A stretch of DNA of 64,000 nucleotides. Source: JAVKFY01 sp040223615. Its GTDB lineage: Bacteria; Pseudomonadota; Alphaproteobacteria; GCA-2731375. How positions within the stretch are numbered: position 1 is the first letter of the stretch; each line of letters begins with the position of its first letter. The stretch covers positions 1 through 64,000 of the forward strand of contig JAVKFY010000066.1 in NCBI GenBank assembly GCA_040223615.1. The letters are read 5' to 3'. Below the pieces are notes generated by a model that had not been told where the DNA came from, searched no databases, and saw only the letters and a program-made list of their open reading frames with translations. Shown one piece after another: positions 15,894 through 25,900 of this stretch. The position numbers and the translations under genes are program-made.

Positions 15894-17585
15894 GTGCCCG
15901 AACCGGCGAAATCGTCGCTCTATTTCGACTATCCGCATTTTCCTTTCGTGACGCCGCCGGAACTGCGCGGCGAAGCGGTGCGCCACGGCGTCGCGATCGT
16001 CGGCGGCGGGCCCGTGGGGCTTGCCTGCGCCTTGGAGCTCGCCCGCTTCGGTGTCGCCTCGGTGGTGATCGAGGACGACGACACGGTGGCCGACGGCAGC
16101 CGCGCGGTCTGCGTCGCACGCCGCTCGATGGACATCCTGCAGCAACTGGGCCCAGGTGGAGGCGTCGCCGAACGCTTCGCCGACAAGGGCCTGCCATGGA
16201 CCGGCGGCAGGTCGTTCTACCGTGACCAGGTGGTGTTCGAACTGGACATGCCGCACGGGCCGGACGAGCGTCACGGGCCGATGCTGAACCTGCAGCAGTG
16301 CTACATGGAGCTCTACCTCGCCGAGGCGGCGGCGGCGTCCGGCCTGGTCGACATCCGCTGGCAGAGCCGGGTCAGCGCCGTCGCGCAGGACGGCGCCGGC
16401 GCCACGCTCACCGTCGACACGCCGGACGGCGCGTACGAGCTGATTGCCGACTACGTCGTCGCCGCCGATGGTGCCCGCTCCGCGATGCGCCAGCTCATGG
16501 GGCTGCGGCTCAACGGCACCTCCTACGAGGGCACCTACCTGATCGCCGACATCAAGATGGCCTCCACGCATCCGATCGAACGCAGGGCGTGGTTCGACCC
16601 GCCCTCCAATCCCGGCTCGACCGTGCTGATGCACAAGCAGCCCGACGACATCTGGCGCGTCGACTACCAGATCCTCGACGACCAGGACGCCGAGGCCGAG
16701 ATGCGCGAGGACCGCATCCGCGAGCGTATCCAGACTCAGCTCGACATGGTCGGCGAGACGGTGGCGTGGGAGCTCGACTGGTACAGCCTCTACAAGGCGC
16801 ATTGCCTGTGCCTGGACGATTATCGCCACGGCCGGGTGTTCTTCGTCGGCGATGCCGCCCACCTGGTGCCGATCTTCGGCGTGCGCGGGCTGAACTCCGG
16901 CTTCGCCGACGCCAACAACCTGGGCTGGAAACTGGCCTGGGCGGTGCAGGGCAAGGGCGACGACGCCCTGCTCGACAGCTACAGCGCCGAGCGCCGCGCC
17001 GCGACCCTGGAAATCTTCCGCCAGGCCGGCAAGTCGACCCGCTTCATGACGCCGCCCAGTCGCGGCTATGCCCTGATGCGCGAGGCGGCGCTGGAACTGG
17101 CGCTGGACCACGACTGGCCGCGCCCATTGATCGATCCGCGCCAGTCGGCGCCCTACGACTATGCGGACTCAACGCTGAACAGCCCGGGCGACGATTTCGC
17201 CGCCGGCCCGGCGCCCGGCGCGCCGCTGGCGAACGCACGGCAGGGCCAGCTGGGCAATCGCGCGACCTTCCTGCTCGACCACCTCGGCCCGGACTGCACC
17301 CTGTTGCATTTCGCCGGCGCCGATCCCGTGCCGGCCGAGACGCTGGCCGCCTGCCTGGTCGACGGCCCGCCGTGCCGCGCGCTGGTCGTCGCGGCGACAG
17401 CGCAGGACATGACCGGAATGACGGTACTGGCCGATGCGACCGGAAAACTCGCCGCGACCTATGGCGCGGAGCCGGGCACCACCTACCTGGCGCGGCCCGA
17501 CGGCCACGTCGCGGCACGCTGGCGCCAGCTCGACGCGACCCAAGTGCGGGCAGCCCTGGCTCGCCTGACAGGGCGTTCGCCATGA
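15894..17585 (+). CDS. FAD-dependent aromatic hydroxylase-like monooxygenase (MhpA/PheA-TfdB type)
   Basis: A 563-residue class A flavoprotein monooxygenase. The N-terminal FAD-binding Rossmann motif is GGGPVG (37-42) ending with an acidic pair (VVIEDDD). The second FAD motif is GDAAHLVPIFGVRGLNSGF at about 319-337. A thioredoxin-like C-terminal domain (about 420-560) matches 3-(3-hydroxyphenyl)propionate and phenol hydroxylases. NAD(P)H and O2 would be used to hydroxylate an aromatic ring, or the enzyme could act on another planar substrate. It lies 82 bases from the divergent TRAP binding-protein gene, and its stop overlaps the next ATG (ATGA). Confidence 0.85.
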   Translation: MPEPAKSSLYFDYPHFPFVTPPELRGEAVRHGVAIVGGGPVGLACALELARFGVASVVIEDDDTVADGSRAVCVARRSMDILQQLGPGGGVAERFADKGLPWTGGRSFYRDQVVFELDMPHGPDERHGPMLNLQQCYMELYLAEAAAASGLVDIRWQSRVSAVAQDGAGATLTVDTPDGAYELIADYVVAADGARSAMRQLMGLRLNGTSYEGTYLIADIKMASTHPIERRAWFDPPSNPGSTVLMHKQPDDIWRVDYQILDDQDAEAEMREDRIRERIQTQLDMVGETVAWELDWYSLYKAHCLCLDDYRHGRVFFVGDAAHLVPIFGVRGLNSGFADANNLGWKLAWAVQGKGDDALLDSYSAERRAATLEIFRQAGKSTRFMTPPSRGYALMREAALELALDHDWPRPLIDPRQSAPYDYADSTLNSPGDDFAAGPAPGAPLANARQGQLGNRATFLLDHLGPDCTLLHFAGADPVPAETLAACLVDGPPCRALVVAATAQDMTGMTVLADATGKLAATYGAEPGTTYLARPDGHVAARWRQLDATQVRAALARLTGRSP

Positions 17586-17770
17586 GTTCGGGCGATCGAG
17601 CCGACGATCTGGAAGCGGCATACGAGCTGATCGCCCATGCGCTCGACGAAATCGGCCCGGCGCGCGAACGATTGTTCCTGGCCAAGCTGGTGCTGGCGCT
17701 GGTGCACGAGACCGGTGACCTGGCGCGCGTCGAGGCAGCGATTGCTATGGCCCGGCGGCGGCTAGGCTGA
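17582..17770 (+). CDS. Small protein, DUF2783-like
   Basis: A 62-residue acidic, helical protein. Its ATG overlaps the hydroxylase stop codon by four bases (ATGA), so translation is coupled. The pattern LEAAYELIAHAL...AKLVLALVHETGDLARVEAAI resembles the DUF2783 family, which I recall as a frequent neighbour of MhpA-like flavoproteins. It may be a stabilising partner of the hydroxylase. The last 26 bases overlap the end of the convergent histidine kinase gene. Confidence 0.65.
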   Translation: MSSGDRADDLEAAYELIAHALDEIGPARERLFLAKLVLALVHETGDLARVEAAIAMARRRLG

Positions 17771-19313
17771 GCTGCGGCGCATCGTGCTCGGCCGCGTCGG
17801 CCAGCCGGCGTTCCACGACATCGAACAGCGAGCGGTGGTCGACGGGCTTGGCCAGGTAATCGTCCATACCGGCCTCCAGGTACGATTCCCGGTCGCCCGG
17901 CATCGCATTGGCGGTCACCGCCACGATCGGCACCAGCCGATGGCCGTTCGGCAACTGGCGGATCGCCTGGGTCGCGGTAACGCCATCCATGCCCGGCATG
18001 CGCACGTCCATCAGCACCAGGTCGTAGCCGCCCCGGGCCACCGAGGCCACCGCCGAGGCACCGTCCTCGACCACGTCGGCCTGATGCCCGAAGGCCTTCA
18101 GCATCGACACCAGGACGTGCTGGTTCACTCGATTGTCCTCGGCCACCAGGATCCGCCCCGGCCGTTCGGTTTGCGACGTCGGGCGCCGGGCGCTCACCGC
18201 AGGTTGTTGGCGCGCCGGAACCGCGCTGCGCTCGACCCGCCGCATCGGTACCGCGATCCGGAAGGTCGAGCCGCTGCCGGCCTGGCTCTCGACCGCCACC
18301 TCGCCGCCCATCAGGTCGACCAGGGCGCGCACGACCGTCAGGCCGAGGCCGCCGCCCTCGAAGCGCCGCGTCGCCGAACTGTCGGCCTGGGCGAAACTGT
18401 CGAAGATACGGGCCAGCTCGTGCGGCTCCAGGCCGATGCCGGTGTCGACCACCTCGAATGTGAGCACGCCATGGAAATCGCCGCGGTCGGTATGCCCGAC
18501 CTTGAGGTAGATGTGGCCGCGTTCGGTGAACTTGACCGCGTTGCCGACCAGCGCGACCAGGACCTGGCGCAGCCGATTGACGTCGCCGATGAACCGATCG
18601 GGCAACATCGGCGAGGCCACGGCCATGTATTCCAGGCCCTTGCGCTGGGCCTGTGGCGCCCAGATCAGCCCGACCGTGTCCATCAGTTCGCGCAACGAGA
18701 AGGCATCCGCCGCCAGTTGCAGCGCGCCGGCGTCGATGCTGGCCAAATCGATGGCATCGGACAGCAACTGCAGCAACGACAGGCCCGACTGCTGGATCGC
18801 CGACACCCGCGCCACCTGCGCAGGCGCCATGTCCTCGGCGAGCAGCAGGTCGGCAAGGCCGAGGATGCCGTTCAAAGGCGTGCGTATCTCATGGCTGATG
18901 TTGGCCAGGAAGTCGCTCTTGGCGCGATTGACGCGCTCGGCCTGAGCCTCGACTCGCGCCGCCGCCGCTTCCGCATGCACCGTGGCGTCGCTGAACATGA
19001 CCAACGCCGGCCCATCAGCCATTGGCGGCGGCAGCAGCACGGCATCCATCACCCGGGTCTCGCCATCGGCACATTCGATCCGGCATCGCCGGCGCCAGAA
19101 CGTCGACTGCGGCGCTTGACATGGGCCTGGCTCGACGAAGCTGTGCAGCGGCGAACCGACCATCTGAACAGGCGATAACCCGGTCTGCTCGACCATGGTT
19201 GGCGGCCACCCGGCGATCCGGCCATCGCCGGTCACCGGCAGCACCATCACCGCGATTTCAGGCGCATCATTCAAAGCCGCCGCGGTCTCGGCAGTCGTCC
19301 GATCAACGCTCAT
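17745..19313 (-). CDS. Soluble hybrid histidine kinase with C-terminal receiver
   Basis: A 522-residue two-component kinase without membrane segments, so it senses a cytoplasmic signal. A PAS-like sensor region (about 18-110) precedes a dimerisation/phosphoacceptor domain with NISHEIRTPLNG (His141). The ATP-binding domain has the N-box Asn258 (VGNAVKF), DTGIG (290-294) and GGGLGL (320-325). A receiver (387-500) has acidic AEDN (391-394), phosphoacceptor Asp436 (LMDVRMPGMDG), Thr467 and Lys489. All catalytic positions are present. No histidine phosphotransfer protein is adjacent. It starts with an ATG in an AT-rich divergent region shared with a rhomboid gene. Confidence 0.9.
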   Translation of the reverse strand: MSVDRTTAETAAALNDAPEIAVMVLPVTGDGRIAGWPPTMVEQTGLSPVQMVGSPLHSFVEPGPCQAPQSTFWRRRCRIECADGETRVMDAVLLPPPMADGPALVMFSDATVHAEAAAARVEAQAERVNRAKSDFLANISHEIRTPLNGILGLADLLLAEDMAPAQVARVSAIQQSGLSLLQLLSDAIDLASIDAGALQLAADAFSLRELMDTVGLIWAPQAQRKGLEYMAVASPMLPDRFIGDVNRLRQVLVALVGNAVKFTERGHIYLKVGHTDRGDFHGVLTFEVVDTGIGLEPHELARIFDSFAQADSSATRRFEGGGLGLTVVRALVDLMGGEVAVESQAGSGSTFRIAVPMRRVERSAVPARQQPAVSARRPTSQTERPGRILVAEDNRVNQHVLVSMLKAFGHQADVVEDGASAVASVARGGYDLVLMDVRMPGMDGVTATQAIRQLPNGHRLVPIVAVTANAMPGDRESYLEAGMDDYLAKPVDHRSLFDVVERRLADAAEHDAPQLSLAAAGP

Positions 19314-19481
19314 GTGGCCGCACCCCCGTTACTCGACTAGATGAAACCTCAAGCCACGTCTTATATGACTATGGTTGTATTTAACGATCTATGAACAGCT
19401 ATAAGTTTCATAAAATATTGCTGTTTTTCTCACCGCGGTTGCCTTCGTTGCCCGCCGGCCTCACATGTGGGCGCAGCCGCC
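19314..19481. promoter_or_regulatory. AT-rich divergent intergenic region
   Basis: These 168 bases separate the divergent histidine kinase and rhomboid genes. The middle (about 19360-19430) is distinctly AT-rich for this DNA, with TTATATGACTATGG, TTTAACGATC and CATAAAATATTG. It probably contains the promoters for both genes; I cannot assign individual boxes with confidence. Confidence 0.4.
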
Positions 19482-20222
19482 ATGATCCCGCTGCACGACG
19501 ACACTCCGACCCGCCGCTTCCCGTTCGTCACGGTGGCGATCATCGCTGCCTGCGTGCTGGTCTATTTGTGGCAGTTCGTGCTGCCGGCGCCGGCCGACGC
19601 GCGCTTCGTCTATGCCCTGGGATTCATCCCGGCGGTTTGGTTCGACGGCCGTACGCTGCCGGCCGAGCTCGCCATGGTGCCGACGGTCGCGACGGCGCTG
19701 ACGTCGATGTTCCTGCACGGCGGCTTCATGCACCTGGCCGGCAACATGCTGTACCTGTGGATCTTCGGCAACAACGTGGAGGACGCGATGGGGCACGCCC
19801 GCTTCGTCGCCTTCTACGTGATCTCAGGCATCGTCGCGGTGGCCGCCCACGGTCTGTCCGACCCGGCTTCGACCACGCCGCTGGTCGGCGCCAGCGGCGC
19901 CATCGCCGGGGTGCTGGGCGCCTACCTGCTGCTGCACCCCAAGGCCCGGGTGCTGGTGCTGATCCCGCTGGGGATCATCTTCTGGACCATGCGGCTGCCG
20001 GCCGTGGTGGTGCTGGTCGGCTGGTTCGGCCTGCAATTCCTGCAGGTCGCGATCGGCGGTGGCGGCAATGTCGCCTGGTGGGCGCATATCGGCGGCTTCG
20101 TCGCCGGCATTGCGATGATCCCGATCTTCAAGGAGCGCGGCGTGCTGCTGTTCGACCGAGCCCGTCCGCGCGGCCGCTCCGGCGTGCCGCTGGTGAGCCG
20201 GCGACGCGGCCCCTGGGGCTAG
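19482..20222 (+). CDS. Rhomboid family intramembrane serine protease
   Basis: A 246-residue protein with about six hydrophobic helices. The rhomboid catalytic dyad is visible: Ser138 in GASGAIAG on helix 4 and His202 in WWAHIGGFVAG on helix 6. The oxyanion-side motif HLAGNM (84-89) and GHxRF-like segment MGHARF are also present. It would cleave transmembrane segments of membrane proteins. The ATG at 19482 fits the family start (MIPLHDD) better than the GTG five codons upstream. The stop codon overlaps the end of the convergent CoA-transferase-family gene by four bases. Confidence 0.9.
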   Translation: MIPLHDDTPTRRFPFVTVAIIAACVLVYLWQFVLPAPADARFVYALGFIPAVWFDGRTLPAELAMVPTVATALTSMFLHGGFMHLAGNMLYLWIFGNNVEDAMGHARFVAFYVISGIVAVAAHGLSDPASTTPLVGASGAIAGVLGAYLLLHPKARVLVLIPLGIIFWTMRLPAVVVLVGWFGLQFLQVAIGGGGNVAWWAHIGGFVAGIAMIPIFKERGVLLFDRARPRGRSGVPLVSRRRGPWG

Positions 20223-21427
20223 GTCGGGATCACCCCTTCGCTGGCCAACATCGCCAGTTCGTCGCCGCTCAGCCCCAGTACCTCGCCCAGCACCGCGGCG
20301 GTATCCGCGCCCGCCGGTTGCGCCGCCGCCGCGGGCGGCCGCTCCTGGCCGATGAAGTCCAGCGCCGAGCGCGCCGCCAGCACCTGGCCGACGCCCGGCT
20401 GCTCGATATGTTGGAACATCGGGTTCGCCGGCGAGGCGCGCCAGTCTTCGTCCAGGAGCTGGCGCACGGTGCGGTACGGCCCCCACAGGATGCCCGCCGC
20501 CTCCAGCTTCTCCGACAGTTCGGCGAAGCTCTGGTGCGCGCACCACGGCGCGATCAGGGCCGCGATCTGGTCGGTGGCGCGGTAGCGGTTGCCCTCGTCG
20601 GACAGGTCCATGTCCAGCATCGCCTCCAGCTTGGCGACCTGCTCCGTGATCCCGGCCAGCTCGACCAGCGCGCGCCAGTGCCGCCGGGTCAGCGCCACGA
20701 TCATCACCCGGCGTCCGTCCGACGTCGCGAAGTCACGCCCGAAGCTGCCGTAGAGGTCGTTGCCGGAGCGCCGGCGTGGCTCGACCGCGTGCTCGGCCTC
20801 GGCAAGCAAGCCGAGATTGGCGATCGCGCCCAGCGCCACGTCGGCCAGCGCCAGACGCACTTCCTGTCCGGCGCCGGTCAACCGCCGCTGCCGCTCCGCC
20901 GCCAGCACCGCATTCACCAGGCTGGCGCCGGCCAGCAGGTCCCAGGCCGGCAGCACATGGTTCACCGGCGCCCGCATGTCGGCCGGCCCGGTCAGCCACG
21001 GCAGCCCGGTGGCGCAATTGACCGTGTAGTCGACCGCCGCCGAACCGTCCGGATTGCCGGTCAGGCGAACCACGATGACATCCTCGCGCCGCGACTGCAG
21101 CTCCGCGTATTCGAGCCCGACCGGGGCCGGCAGGTTGGTCAGGTAGATGCCGGCATCGTCGCCTTCCAGGATCAGCCGCGCCAGCAGGTCGCGCCCCTCC
21201 GGCCGGCGCAGGTCGAGCACAACGGAGCGCTTGCCCCGGTTCAGGCTGGTCCAGTAAAGGCTGACGCCATCGGCGTTCAGCGGCCATCGCCCGGCGTCCA
21301 GCGCGCCGCCGATCGGGTCGACGCGGATCACCTCGGCGCCAAGCTGCGCCAGCGTCAATCCGGCCGACGGCGCGGCGACGAAAGCGGAATGTTCGATTAT
21401 TCGCAGACCTTCAAGGACGCCCGGCAT
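20219..21427 (-). CDS. CaiB/BaiF family III enzyme, 2-methylfumaryl-CoA isomerase (Mct)-like
   Basis: A 402-residue family III CoA-transferase. From memory of the family it follows the mesaconyl-CoA C1-C4 CoA-transferase pattern closely: EHSAFVAAPSAGLTLAQLGA, the SAAVDYTVNCATGLPWLTGP segment, APVNHVLPAWDLLAGA, NDLYGSFGRDFATSDG, and GPYRTVRQLL near the C-terminus. That enzyme moves CoA within 2-methylfumaryl-CoA (C1 to C4) in the 3-hydroxypropionate bicycle. No other gene of that cycle is in the window, so here it may serve mesaconate or C5-dicarboxylate catabolism. It is divergent from an amidase gene. Confidence 0.7.
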   Translation of the reverse strand: MPGVLEGLRIIEHSAFVAAPSAGLTLAQLGAEVIRVDPIGGALDAGRWPLNADGVSLYWTSLNRGKRSVVLDLRRPEGRDLLARLILEGDDAGIYLTNLPAPVGLEYAELQSRREDVIVVRLTGNPDGSAAVDYTVNCATGLPWLTGPADMRAPVNHVLPAWDLLAGASLVNAVLAAERQRRLTGAGQEVRLALADVALGAIANLGLLAEAEHAVEPRRRSGNDLYGSFGRDFATSDGRRVMIVALTRRHWRALVELAGITEQVAKLEAMLDMDLSDEGNRYRATDQIAALIAPWCAHQSFAELSEKLEAAGILWGPYRTVRQLLDEDWRASPANPMFQHIEQPGVGQVLAARSALDFIGQERPPAAAAQPAGADTAAVLGEVLGLSGDELAMLASEGVIPT

Positions 21428-21529
21428 GTCCCCTCACACGCAGCGAACGACCCCCGTCGGAATTATTTAATCTAGCGCGACGGCGCCGCCTGACAAATGA
21501 TGCGCTCAAATTCAATCACGGGAGCCGGT

Positions 21530-22960
21530 ATGTCCGACCTGAATAACATGAGCGCCGTGGCCTTGCGGCGCCTGATCGCCACCAAGAAACTTTCGCCGGT
21601 CGAACTGCTCGACGCCTGCCTGGCGCGAATCGGCGAGGTCAACGCGGCGGTGAACGCCGTGGTCGCGATCGACGAGGAGTGCGCGCGCGCCGCTGCCAAG
21701 CAGGCCGAGCAGGCGGTGATCGACGGCGACGAGCTCGGCCTGCTGCATGGCCTCCCGGTCGGCATCAAGGATCTCAGCTCGACCAAGGGCCTGCGCACCA
21801 CCTTTGGCTCGCCGCTCTTCGCCGACAACGTGCCCGACGCCGACGAGGTCAGCGTCGCGGCGCTGCGCCGGTCCGGCGCGGTGATCACGGCGAAGACCAA
21901 CACCCCAGAATTTGGCGCCGGCGCCAACACCACCAACAAGGTCTACGGACCGACCCGCAACGCGTTCGATACCGCGCGCATCTGCGGCGGCTCGTCGGGC
22001 GGCTCCGGCGTGGCACTCGCCACCGGGATGTTCCCGCTGGCGCACGGCTCCGACATGGGCGGCAGCCTGCGCATCCCGGCGGCGTTCTCCGGCGTGGTCG
22101 GCTTTCGCACCACGCCCGGCACGGTGCCGGTGGAGACCCGCGCCGATGCTTTCTCGCCGCTGGGCGTGCAGGGGCCGATGGCGCGCTCGGTCGACGATTG
22201 CGCCTTCATGCTGCGCGCCTATGCCGGGCGCGATGACCGCGACCCGCTGAACCGCAACGACGATCCGGCCGCCTTCTGGCCGCTGCCGGAGGCCGACCTG
22301 TCCGGGCTGCGCATTGCCCTCTCCACCGACCTGGGCTTCGCCGGCGTGGAGAAGCGTGTCGCCGAGACTTTCAGGAACGCGGTGAAGCCGCTGGAGGGCG
22401 CAGTCAAGGAACTGCGCTGGGTCGACCCGCCGCTGGAAGACTCCGACGAGGTGTTCGAGCTGGTGCGCGCGGCAGCGTTCCTGGCCAGCCACCTGGAGAA
22501 GTACCAGAACCAGCCCGAGATGCTGGGCCCCAACGTCACCGCCAATGTCGAGTACGGCATGACTCTGTCGGCCGCCGACGTCGGCCGCGGCCTGAACCTG
22601 CAGGCCAAGCTGTACCAGCGCTTTCGCGACTTCATGGCCGACATCGACCTGCTGATCACGCCAACCGTCGGGGTGGTGCCGTTCCCGGTGGAACAGCTCT
22701 ACCTGGAAGAGATCGAGGGCCGCCAGATGCGCAGCTATATCTCGTGGCTAGCCTGCACCTACGGCATCACGCTGACCACCTGCCCGGCGATCTCGATCCC
22801 CGCCGGCCTGGACCCGACCGGCACGCCCTTCGGGTTGCAACTCGTCGCCGGCTACGGCCAGGACGCGCGGCTGCTCGGCATGGCCAAGGCGGTGGAAAGC
22901 GTACTTCCGCCCCGCCCGACGCCCGATCTCGCGGCGCTCGCCAAGATCCGGCACGATTAG
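21530..22960 (+). CDS. Amidase signature family enzyme
   Basis: A 476-residue amidase of the Ser-cisSer-Lys class. Lys80 (VGIKDLS), the GGSSGGSG loop (153-160, holding the cis-Ser) and the nucleophile Ser179 (GSDMGGSLRIPAA) are present. It would hydrolyse a carboxylic amide to acid and ammonia; the substrate cannot be predicted. A GGGAG site five bases before the ATG at 21530 decides the start over an ATG 11 codons upstream. There is no GatB or GatC nearby, so it is a free-standing amidase and not the tRNA amidotransferase subunit. Confidence 0.88.
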   Translation: MSDLNNMSAVALRRLIATKKLSPVELLDACLARIGEVNAAVNAVVAIDEECARAAAKQAEQAVIDGDELGLLHGLPVGIKDLSSTKGLRTTFGSPLFADNVPDADEVSVAALRRSGAVITAKTNTPEFGAGANTTNKVYGPTRNAFDTARICGGSSGGSGVALATGMFPLAHGSDMGGSLRIPAAFSGVVGFRTTPGTVPVETRADAFSPLGVQGPMARSVDDCAFMLRAYAGRDDRDPLNRNDDPAAFWPLPEADLSGLRIALSTDLGFAGVEKRVAETFRNAVKPLEGAVKELRWVDPPLEDSDEVFELVRAAAFLASHLEKYQNQPEMLGPNVTANVEYGMTLSAADVGRGLNLQAKLYQRFRDFMADIDLLITPTVGVVPFPVEQLYLEEIEGRQMRSYISWLACTYGITLTTCPAISIPAGLDPTGTPFGLQLVAGYGQDARLLGMAKAVESVLPPRPTPDLAALAKIRHD

Positions 22961-22987
22961 CGCGGGATATGCGACACTGGCGGGGCG

Positions 22988-25900
22988 ATGACCCGCCGGG
23001 TGCTGCGCTTCTGCCGCCAGGTACTGCTGGCGCTTCTGATCCTGCTCGTGCTGATCGGCGCGGCCGCCTGGCTGTGGCGCCTGCCGCTGGCGGAGCGCGC
23101 CGCAGCGATGCTGGCCGCCGCCCAAGGCGTGTCGCTCGACCTCACGGTCACTGCGTTGGAACTGGACCATGCCGCGGCCGAGGCGATCCGCATCGGTACC
23201 GACCGGCCGATCGCCATCGCCGCCGCCCGCGTCGACTACCAGTTGCCGCAGGTGCTGCGCGGCATCGTCGACCGGGTGTCGCTCGACGGCCTGAATGCCG
23301 CCATCGTCATCGACAACGACGGCTTGCGGATACCGGCGCTGGCGAACCTCGACGACGCCGCTTCCAGCGAGACAGCACCGTTGCCGCCGCTGCCGCCGAT
23401 CCACCTGACCAAAGCGCGGCTGTCGGTCGACACCGCGCAGGGCACCGTCGAAGCGGCCGGCAACGCCACCCTCGCCGCCGGCACCAATGGCCAGACGATC
23501 GAGGCCCAGCTCGCCGCCGGCCTCGGCGGCAACCGGTTGGAAGGCGCGTTGACGGCGACCCGCGGCGTCGACGGCCGGCTCTCCGGCCGGCTGCGGCTTG
23601 ACGGCGGCGCGCTGGCCCAGGGCGACATCGCCGCGACCCTGGCGAAGGGCGAGGCGATCTTCGAATGGGACCCGGCGAGCGAGCCGCTGCCGCGCGGCAC
23701 CGCCGACCTCGCGCTGCCCGGTCTGCGATTGCGAGACGTGTCGCTGGGCGAGACGACCTTGCGACTGGTGAGCGACGGCCAGTCCGCCACAGCCGATCTG
23801 GTGACCGCGACCGACGCGCAACGACTGGTCGCGCACCTCGACCTGCAGGACGCCGCCGGCCCGGCCCCGACCGCGGCGCTGACCGCCGCACTGGAACTGG
23901 ACGGCTTCGCGCCGTTCGCCGATCTGCCGGGCCGCGGCCGGGTCGAGGTCGACGGCTTCGCAGCGCTGCCACCATTGACCGAACTGACCGGCATCAGCGA
24001 CCTGCCGGTAGAGGCGACGGTTCGGATCGAGCTGGCCGACCTGACTTTCCCGCCGCTGGCCGACGGCTCCGCGACGGCCGCGCTGCACGCGCGAACGACG
24101 GCATCCGGCACCGTCGACGTAACACTGCTGGAGCCGGCCATGCTGGCCGGAACGCTGCCGGAACCGATCGACGTGACCCTACACCTGACTGAAGGGCCGC
24201 TGGCCCGGATCGACCTCGCGACGCAACGCGCCGCCGGTACCCTGAACGCGACCGTGAGCGTGGTGCCGGGCACCGTGGCGCTGAAGTCGGACTACGCGCT
24301 TGTACCCGAGGGCGAACACTGGCGCCTCGACTTGCCTGAAGCCACCGCCAGCGCCGATAGCATGGACCTGCCCGATATGAAGCTCGCCGGGTTGGATGTG
24401 ATGGCGAGCGATATCGCCATCAGGCTGGGCGGCGCCATCGCCGTGACCGCCCCCACCGTCATGCTGCGCGCCGGCCGATGGCGCGCGCAGGGCTACACCG
24501 GGTCGGCACGCGCCGACGCCAGCGACCTCGCCTGGTCACCGGACGGCTATGGCGGCAAGGTCCGGATCGGCCTCGACGTGCAGGACACCGCCAAGCTGGA
24601 CGCCGCGCTCTCGATCTCCGGCCGCGACGAGACCGTCGAGGCCCGATTGGACGACTGCGCCACGGTGACGCTGCCGAAACTCCAGCTGGGCGACAACACG
24701 ATCGCCGGCGGCCCGGCGCGGGCCTGTCCGCGTGGCGACCTGCCGCTGCTGCGCCGCGACGGCGATATCGCCGTGAACGCCCGCCTGCGACCTAGCCAGT
24801 GGCGAGTCGAGACGTCGGCGTCGCCGGTGTCCGTCGAACTGGCGGCGCTCGACCTCGCCGGGCGGCTTGTCGGCAAGACATGGTCGGCCAGGGTCTCGGG
24901 CAGCGGCCACCGTGTCGTCGCCGACGATCTGCGGATCGCGGCCGAGGACATCGCGCTCGACGCTTCGTTCGCCGGAGACGCCGGCAAGGCCAAGCTCGAC
25001 ATCGCCCGCATCGTCGACCGCCAGCCGGCCCCGCGCTTCGCCCCGCTGCGCCTCGCCGCCAACGCGACGCTCGCCGCCAACGCCGTCGCCACCGAAGGCA
25101 CGATCACCGACCCGAAGGACCGCGCGACAATCGTTTTCGCCGCAAAGCACGACCTCGACACCGGCAAGGGCGACGCCCGGCTGGCCAGCGAGCCGCCGCT
25201 GGCCTTCGCCAAGGACGGCCTGCAACCGACGCAACTGCTACCGCTGCTGCGCGGCCTGGTGACCTCGGTGGAAGGACTGCTCGACATCCGGGCCAAGGCG
25301 GCTTGGGGCGGCGATGAGCTGACCAGCGAGGCCACGGTCGAAGCGACGGCGATCGGCGCGCAGACCCCGCTGGCGGTGCTGGAAGGGCTGAACGGCAAGG
25401 TCGCCTTCACCAGCCTGGTCCCGCCGCAGACCGCGCCGCGCCAGACAATCACCCTGGCGCGGCTGGATATCGGCCTGCCGTTGATCGACGGCGAGGCGGA
25501 AATCACGCTCCGCCCCGACGGCAAGCTCGACCTGCACAAGCTCGGCTGGCCGTGGGCCGGCGGGCGCATCCACCTGGCCGACGAGGTGATCGACCCGCTG
25601 GCCGACACCATCGCTGCGACCTTGCGTGTCGACGACGTCGACCTCGCCGAACTGGCCCGCCTGCTGGAGAACGAGAATGTCGACATCACCGGCCGCATCG
25701 GCGGCACCATCCCGGTGGAGATCAAGGGCGACAGCGTCTTCATCCGCGACGCACGGCTGGCCAGCATCGACGGCGGCACCATCCGATATGTTTCGCAAGG
25801 CGCCGAGGCGATCATGGACAAGGGCGGCGCCGGCTCGGAATTGCTGATCCAGGCGCTCAAAGACTTTCGCTACGACAAGCTGATCGCCACGCTGAACGGC

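Noticed and set aside
21530..22960. GatA subunit of the tRNA-dependent amidotransferase
   Set aside because: No GatB or GatC gene is adjacent, and a second similar amidase is also present, so a general amidase is the safer call.
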